Assembly: GCA_030037575.1 (NCBI GenBank)
Contig: JASHRB010000615.1
Span: 1-10,161, forward strand
Source: Candidatus Sulfotelmatobacter sp.
Lineage (GTDB): Bacteria > Acidobacteriota > Terriglobia > Terriglobales > Acidobacteriaceae
Reading direction: 5' to 3'
Length of the DNA stretch: 10,161 bases
Positions within the stretch are counted from its first letter, which is position 1. Each line of letters opens with the position of its first letter. The notes beneath the pieces were generated by a model. The model was not told the DNA's origin. It ran no database searches and saw only the letters and a list, made by a program, of their open reading frames with translations. Position numbers and translations under genes: made by a program. Positions 5,976-10,161 of the stretch are shown piece by piece.

Positions 5976-8281
5976 CTGCACCGGCTCTTCCCAGCGATGT
6001 TGCGGAGTCGTCGAGAGCGGAAGGAACTGAGATCGAATCGCAGTCGAGCGCCACGGGGCAGCTTGCCGACGTTTTTCTGATGACCAACAGCCTTGAAACT
6101 GGCGGGAGCGAGCGCCACTTTTCTCTGCTTGCTCGTGCGCTGGACCGCCGGCGATTCCAGGTTCATTTGGGTTGCATCATGCGGCAGGGCCCGTTTCTGG
6201 CGGGCCTGGGTGACATTGCCACGTTTGGACTGGGGGGCAGCCTTTACCGCCTGGAATCGATTCGGGCGCGCCTGCGCCTGGCCAAACACCTCCGGCGCCA
6301 CCAGGTCGCCATTGCTCACGCCTTCGACTTCTATACCAACTTGACGTTGATTCCTGCCGCTCGTTGGGCACGGGTGCCCGTGCTTATCGGAAGCCAGCGG
6401 CAGTTGGGAGATCTGCTCACCTGGAAACAGGAGCGGGCGCAGGCGGCGGTGCTGCGCTGGTGCGACGCGGTGGTTTGCAACTCCCACGCGGCCGCAGCGC
6501 GCTTAAGGCGGCTTGGGCTGCGGGCCAACCGGCTTACGGTCATTCGAAATGGCCTGCCCCCGGAGGCCTTCGCCGAGACTGCGCCGGCGCTTCCAAGGGC
6601 GCCGGGTGTTTTGCGCGTGGGCATGATTGCGCGTATGAACAGCGCCGCGAAGAATCACCGGCTGTTCCTGCAGATGGCGGCGAGGCTAGGCCGGCGTTTC
6701 CCGCAGGCGCAGTTTGTTCTGGCCGGAGATGGGCCGCTGCGTCCCGGGCTTGAGCGCGCGGCGGAGGAATCAGGCGCTGCCGGCCAAGTGCTTTTTCTTG
6801 GAGACCGTCGGGATGTGCCCGCCGTTTTGGCCTCGATGGATATTTCGGTCTTGCCCTCGGCATCGGAAAGTCTATCGAACGTGATCATCGAATCGATGGC
6901 CGCCGGCGTGCCGGTGGTGGCGAGTCGCGCCGGTGGGAATTGTGAACTCCTGGCCGAAAACCGCGGGGTGCTGGTTCCGGCAAACGATGAAGTCGTGCTC
7001 GCCGAGGCGGTTGCACGCCTGCTGCAGGATTCCTCGCTGCGCACGGCGCTGGGGCGGGAGGCGAGGGCCTTCGCCCGCGGGAATTTCACGCTCGATCAAA
7101 TGCGCCAGCGCCATGAGGAACTTTACCAGGAATTATGGGACAACAAGCGGCCCGGTCGCGCTTCGCCAGGCGGTCTGGCCGCGAAACGGCACACGCGGGT
7201 GGCGATGGTTGCGCCATCGCTCCGCTATGTAGGCGGGCAGTCGGTGCAGGCGGACTTGTTGCTGCGCGGCTGGAGCAACGACAAGGAGGTCGAAGTTCAG
7301 TTCATACCGATTGATCCGGAGTTCCCCTTCCCCCTCAAATGGATGGAGCGGATTCCGCTTGTGCGCACCGCCATTCGTCAACCAATCTATCTTTTTCAGC
7401 TTTGGCGCGGGTTAAAGGATGCCGACATCGCCCACATTTTTTCCGCATCTTACTGGTCGTTTCTGCTCGCGCCCGCGCCTGCCTGTTGGGTGGCGCAGCT
7501 GAGAGGCAAGAAAGTTCTGATTCACTATCACAGCGGCGAGGCGCGCGATCATTTGCAGCGCTTCCCCGATGCGAAGCCTGCGCTGAAAAAGGCCGACCAA
7601 CTCGTTGTGCCCTCGCGGTATCTGGTGGAGGTTTTAGGTGAATTTGGGCTGCAAGCGACGGCGATCCCGAACATCGTCGACGGTGAGCAGTTTTCCTTCC
7701 GCATGAGACGTCCTCTGCACCCGCATCTGATTTGCACTCGCGGGTTCCATCCGTACTACTGTGTGCATACGGTCGTGCGTGCTTTCGCTGAAGTGTGCAA
7801 GGCGTATCCCGAGGCGAAATTGGACCTGGTCGGCGGAGGACCGCTGGAAGCGGAGATTCGGGCGCTGGTGAGGGATTTGAAGCAGAAGGGAGTTCGGTTC
7901 ATAGGGGTCGCGGCTTACGAGGACATTGCGCGGTATTACGATCAGGCGGAGATTTTCATCAATGCTTCGCGCCTCGACAACATGCCGGTTTCGATCCTGG
8001 AGGCATTCGCTTGCGGACTGCCGGTCGTCAGCACAGACCCAGAGGGGATGCGTCACCTCGTCGAGCATGAGCGAACAGGATTGCTTTCGCCCGTGGGAGA
8101 TGCGCAGGCGCTGGCGGAGAATGTTATCCGGGTACTTTCGGACGGCGTACTGGCGGAGCGGCTGATCGTAAATGCGCAGCGCGAAATGGAGCGCTATTCG
8201 TGGCCGGCAGTGAGAGCGCAATGGCTGGAAGTCTATCAGGAGATGTCCGTAAGTTCCGGCCACGATGCTCAGGTATTCTAG
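5972..8281 (+). CDS. Tandem fusion of two GT4 glycosyltransferases
   Basis: A 769-residue protein, about twice a normal GT4 enzyme. After a polar leader (1-30), the first GT-B unit runs from about 32 to 388: VFLMTNSLETGGSERH (34-49, glycine loop Gly44-Gly45), a GMIARMNSAAKNHRLF strand, AGDGPLR, and SASESLSNVIIESMAAGVP with a full EX7E pair, Glu299 and Glu307. A linker at about 390-408 (NKRPGRASPGG region) leads to a second complete GT-B unit, about 409-760: RVAMVAPSLRYVGGQS, IHYHSGEARDH, LVGGGPLEAEI and RLDNMPVSILEAFACGLP, where the first acid of the EX7E motif is Asp669 and the second Glu677. The two halves are not close copies, so this looks like fusion of neighbouring genes, not a recent duplication. 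It could add two successive sugars to the lipid-linked repeat unit. No stop or frameshift interrupts the join. The stop TAG shares CTAG with the opposing gene. Confidence 0.9.
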   Translation: MTAPALPSDVAESSRAEGTEIESQSSATGQLADVFLMTNSLETGGSERHFSLLARALDRRRFQVHLGCIMRQGPFLAGLGDIATFGLGGSLYRLESIRARLRLAKHLRRHQVAIAHAFDFYTNLTLIPAARWARVPVLIGSQRQLGDLLTWKQERAQAAVLRWCDAVVCNSHAAAARLRRLGLRANRLTVIRNGLPPEAFAETAPALPRAPGVLRVGMIARMNSAAKNHRLFLQMAARLGRRFPQAQFVLAGDGPLRPGLERAAEESGAAGQVLFLGDRRDVPAVLASMDISVLPSASESLSNVIIESMAAGVPVVASRAGGNCELLAENRGVLVPANDEVVLAEAVARLLQDSSLRTALGREARAFARGNFTLDQMRQRHEELYQELWDNKRPGRASPGGLAAKRHTRVAMVAPSLRYVGGQSVQADLLLRGWSNDKEVEVQFIPIDPEFPFPLKWMERIPLVRTAIRQPIYLFQLWRGLKDADIAHIFSASYWSFLLAPAPACWVAQLRGKKVLIHYHSGEARDHLQRFPDAKPALKKADQLVVPSRYLVEVLGEFGLQATAIPNIVDGEQFSFRMRRPLHPHLICTRGFHPYYCVHTVVRAFAEVCKAYPEAKLDLVGGGPLEAEIRALVRDLKQKGVRFIGVAAYEDIARYYDQAEIFINASRLDNMPVSILEAFACGLPVVSTDPEGMRHLVEHERTGLLSPVGDAQALAENVIRVLSDGVLAERLIVNAQREMERYSWPAVRAQWLEVYQEMSVSSGHDAQVF
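8278..8281. other. Shared CTAG: overlapping stop codons of convergent genes
   Basis: CTAG at 8278-8281 is palindromic. Read on the plus strand, TAG at 8279-8281 ends the tandem glycosyltransferase. Read on the minus strand, TAG at 8280-8278 ends the second amidotransferase. The genes therefore overlap by four bases tail to tail. No intergenic space exists, and I see no stem followed by a T run on either strand close to this point, so transcripts from both sides probably run into each other's coding region. Confidence 0.9.
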
Positions 8282-10161
8282 GCCATGACCGCAGCTCTGG
8301 GCTCGTGTTCTTCCTTCTCCAGGCAGACGCGATGCCATAGCTCGAGATTCAGCAGCCGCCAAATCTGGTCATAGTGATCGCAGCGGCCCGTGCGATGCTC
8401 TTCGAAGAGGCGTTCGACGGCGGCGCGACGGAATAATCCGCGATCTAGGCTGCGCGGTTCGAGAAGCAGATTGCGGATTACATCCAGCCGGGGCCCGGCC
8501 AGCCACCGGCTCCAGGGCGTCGGAAAACCCAGTTTTGGCCGATACCGGATGGAGTGCGGAAGCAGGTCCGCCACGGCTTTTTTCAGGATGCGCTTGCCGG
8601 CGAAACCGCCCAGTTGCAGCCGCTGCGGGATGTTGACCGCGAATTCCACCAGAACATGATCGAGAAAGGGCACGCGGCTCTCGATGGATGCGGCCATGCT
8701 CATGTTGTCCTGCTTCATGAGGAGTTCGACAAGATAGGTCTTGATGTCGGTGTAGAGCAGGCGTTGCAGCATCTCTCCCGAAGAATGTTCCCAGCAGTCG
8801 AGAACATGCTGATAAGCAGCGCCGGCGGCGAATTCGTGTGCGAGTTCACTGGTCCATAATTCCACTTGCTGGTCCGCGCTGAAAGCTGAGAAAAAATTAT
8901 CGAGGTAGAACGAGGCCCAGGATTCGCCGTTGCGGGCGAGGAATGTGTGGGACAACTTGCGGCGGAGGGCGGCGCTGATCCAGGTCGAGTCAGAAATCGA
9001 CCGGCGAATCCATCTGCGGAACGCTTCCGGAGTTGCATGCGAGTAAATCCGATCCCAGGCGGCATTCTTGAGCGTAAAGGCGTAGCGAGAGTAGCCCGCC
9101 AGGGTTTCGTCGGCGCCTTCGCCGGTCAGAACCACTTTGACACGCTCCCCTGCCCGCCGGGCGACAAAAAACAGGGGCACGCTGGATGGCCAGACAATCG
9201 GCTCGTCCTCCTGCCAGGTGAGATGAGGCAAAATATCGAAGAACTCCCGCTGGCTGAGCAGAACTTCGTGATGAACCGAGTTCAGATGTCGGGCGACGGT
9301 GCGAGCGTAGGACAGTTCGCTGTAGGCGTCTTCGGTGTAGCCGACGGAAAAGGTTTCAATCGGAGTGCCGCGAATTTTGCTCATCAAGGCGGCAACGGCG
9401 CTTGAATCCACGCCACCGCTCAGAAAAACCCCCAGGGGCACGTCGCTCATGAGGTGACTGTTTACCGCTTCTTCGAGGAGCTCGCGGTAAGCCTGTACGT
9501 AGTAAGCATCCGGGTGGAATGATTCCTCCGCTGCAATGGAAAGATCCCAGTAGCGCTCGAGTCTGAGCTGCCCGTGGGAGTCCACTTCCATCCAATGACC
9601 GGGCATCAACTTGCGAATGCCTGCGTAGAATGTGTGTTCGCCGGAAAGATATCCGAAAGCCAGGTACTCCGGGAGCGCGGCGCGATGAAACCGTGCGGCG
9701 ATTCGCGGATGGGCGAGAATTACCTTGATTTCCGAGGCGAAAACCAGATGCTCGGCTGTGAGTTGGTAGTACAGGGGCTTGATGCCCAGACGGTCGCGCG
9801 CCACGAAAAGAACCTGGCGGCGGGTGTCCCAGATCGCGAATGCGAACATGCCGCGCAGATGTTGGACGCAGTCGTGTCCGTATTGCTCGTAGAGATGGAC
9901 GATGGTTTCAGTATCGCTGTGCGTGCGGTAGACGTGGCCGCGCGCCTCCAGTTGCGGACGCAATTCGCGATGGTTGTAGATTTCACCGTTGAAGACGATC
10001 CAGAGAGTGCCATCTTCGTTGCTCAAGGGCTGGTGCCCGTTTGTAAGATCGACGATGCTCAGGCGGCGCATGCCCAGAGCAATCGGACCGCTGGTGTAGA
10101 CTCCCTCATCGTCGGGACCGCGGTGGGCCATGAGGTGACACATCCGCTGGAGCGTAGCAGC
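8278..10161 (-). CDS. Second AsnB-type glutamine-dependent amidotransferase (5' end outside window)
   Basis: The minus-strand frame is open from the right window edge to the stop at 8278, 627 residues. The visible protein begins AATLQRMCHLMAHRGPDDEG, which aligns with residues about 20-37 of such enzymes. The true start with MCGI and the nucleophilic Cys should lie some 20-25 codons beyond the edge; the Met at 10143 is internal. Seen here are the glutaminase motifs GMRRLSIVDL, VFNGEIYN and THSDTE, the ATP loop SGGVDSS (bases 9400-9420), TGEGADETLAGY (9091-9126) and MKQDNMSMAASIESRVPFLDH. It shares the architecture of the amidotransferase at 4050-5975 but differs in key spellings (GEGADE versus GDGGDE, KQDNMSM versus KVDRMSM), so the two are old paralogues probably acting on different substrates. 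Expected role: ATP-dependent amidation of a carboxylated sugar or related precursor. It is transcribed towards the operon and so belongs to a separate transcript. Confidence 0.9.
   Translation of the reverse strand, partial: AATLQRMCHLMAHRGPDDEGVYTSGPIALGMRRLSIVDLTNGHQPLSNEDGTLWIVFNGEIYNHRELRPQLEARGHVYRTHSDTETIVHLYEQYGHDCVQHLRGMFAFAIWDTRRQVLFVARDRLGIKPLYYQLTAEHLVFASEIKVILAHPRIAARFHRAALPEYLAFGYLSGEHTFYAGIRKLMPGHWMEVDSHGQLRLERYWDLSIAAEESFHPDAYYVQAYRELLEEAVNSHLMSDVPLGVFLSGGVDSSAVAALMSKIRGTPIETFSVGYTEDAYSELSYARTVARHLNSVHHEVLLSQREFFDILPHLTWQEDEPIVWPSSVPLFFVARRAGERVKVVLTGEGADETLAGYSRYAFTLKNAAWDRIYSHATPEAFRRWIRRSISDSTWISAALRRKLSHTFLARNGESWASFYLDNFFSAFSADQQVELWTSELAHEFAAGAAYQHVLDCWEHSSGEMLQRLLYTDIKTYLVELLMKQDNMSMAASIESRVPFLDHVLVEFAVNIPQRLQLGGFAGKRILKKAVADLLPHSIRYRPKLGFPTPWSRWLAGPRLDVIRNLLLEPRSLDRGLFRRAAVERLFEEHRTGRCDHYDQIWRLLNLELWHRVCLEKEEHEPRAAVMA

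Noticed and set aside
4236..5981. Minus-strand open frame of 581 codons antisense to the first amidotransferase
   Set aside because: The plus strand carries an intact enzyme with all motifs; the antisense protein has no domain-like pattern and is a shadow of codon usage.
7634..8362. Minus-strand open frame of 242 codons across the convergent junction
   Set aside because: It overlaps both the tandem glycosyltransferase and the end of the second amidotransferase, and its translation shows no family features.
10141..10143. ATG at 10143 (minus strand) as the start of the second amidotransferase, implying an enzyme without its catalytic cysteine
   Set aside because: The frame stays open to the window edge and the upstream codons (AATLQR) fit the family, so the apparent loss of the N-terminus is only the window boundary.

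Overview
The window is a GC-rich piece of a bacterial extracellular polysaccharide or lipopolysaccharide biosynthesis locus. The style of the proteins (the polymerase opening with an ARPEDWIPGL-type segment, densely packed glycosyltransferase genes, AsnB-type amidotransferases) fits Acidobacteriota best. That placement is a recollection of protein style, not a search result, and another soil Gram-negative phylum is possible.

Layout, plus strand: positions 1-209 hold the 3' end of a membrane-associated protein, probably a family 2 glycosyltransferase. It is followed by a GT4 glycosyltransferase (206-1474), an O-antigen ligase/polymerase (Wzy_C-like, 1495-2823), a divergent NodB/CE4-like putative polysaccharide deacetylase (2820-4046), an AsnB-type glutamine amidotransferase (4050-5975) and a 769-residue protein made of two complete GT4 glycosyltransferases fused in tandem (5972-8281). 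Three junctions overlap by a start/stop tetranucleotide (GTGA, GTGA, ATGA). The others have gaps of 3 and 20 bases. These genes therefore look like one operon whose promoter lies upstream of the window.

Layout, minus strand: a second, clearly different AsnB-type amidotransferase occupies 8278-10161 and runs off the right edge. Its N-terminus with the catalytic cysteine lies outside the window. It converges on the operon, and both genes stop inside one shared palindromic CTAG at 8278-8281, so no intergenic terminator exists between them.

Inferred joint function: the glycosyltransferases would assemble a lipid-linked repeat unit and the polymerase/ligase would polymerise or transfer it. The deacetylase-like protein and the two amidotransferases would modify sugars, for example by N-deacetylation and by amidation of uronic acid carboxyl groups. 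No flippase, export protein, priming transferase or exosortase is visible, so the locus must extend beyond the window. No tRNA, rRNA, CRISPR array, transposase or phage gene was seen, and no stretch of more than 300 bases lacks a gene. The most unusual points are the tandem GT4 fusion, the convergent pair of AsnB paralogues, the little-characterised deacetylase-like protein, and a hairpin-rich element that supplies the C-terminal tail and stop codon of the first GT4.
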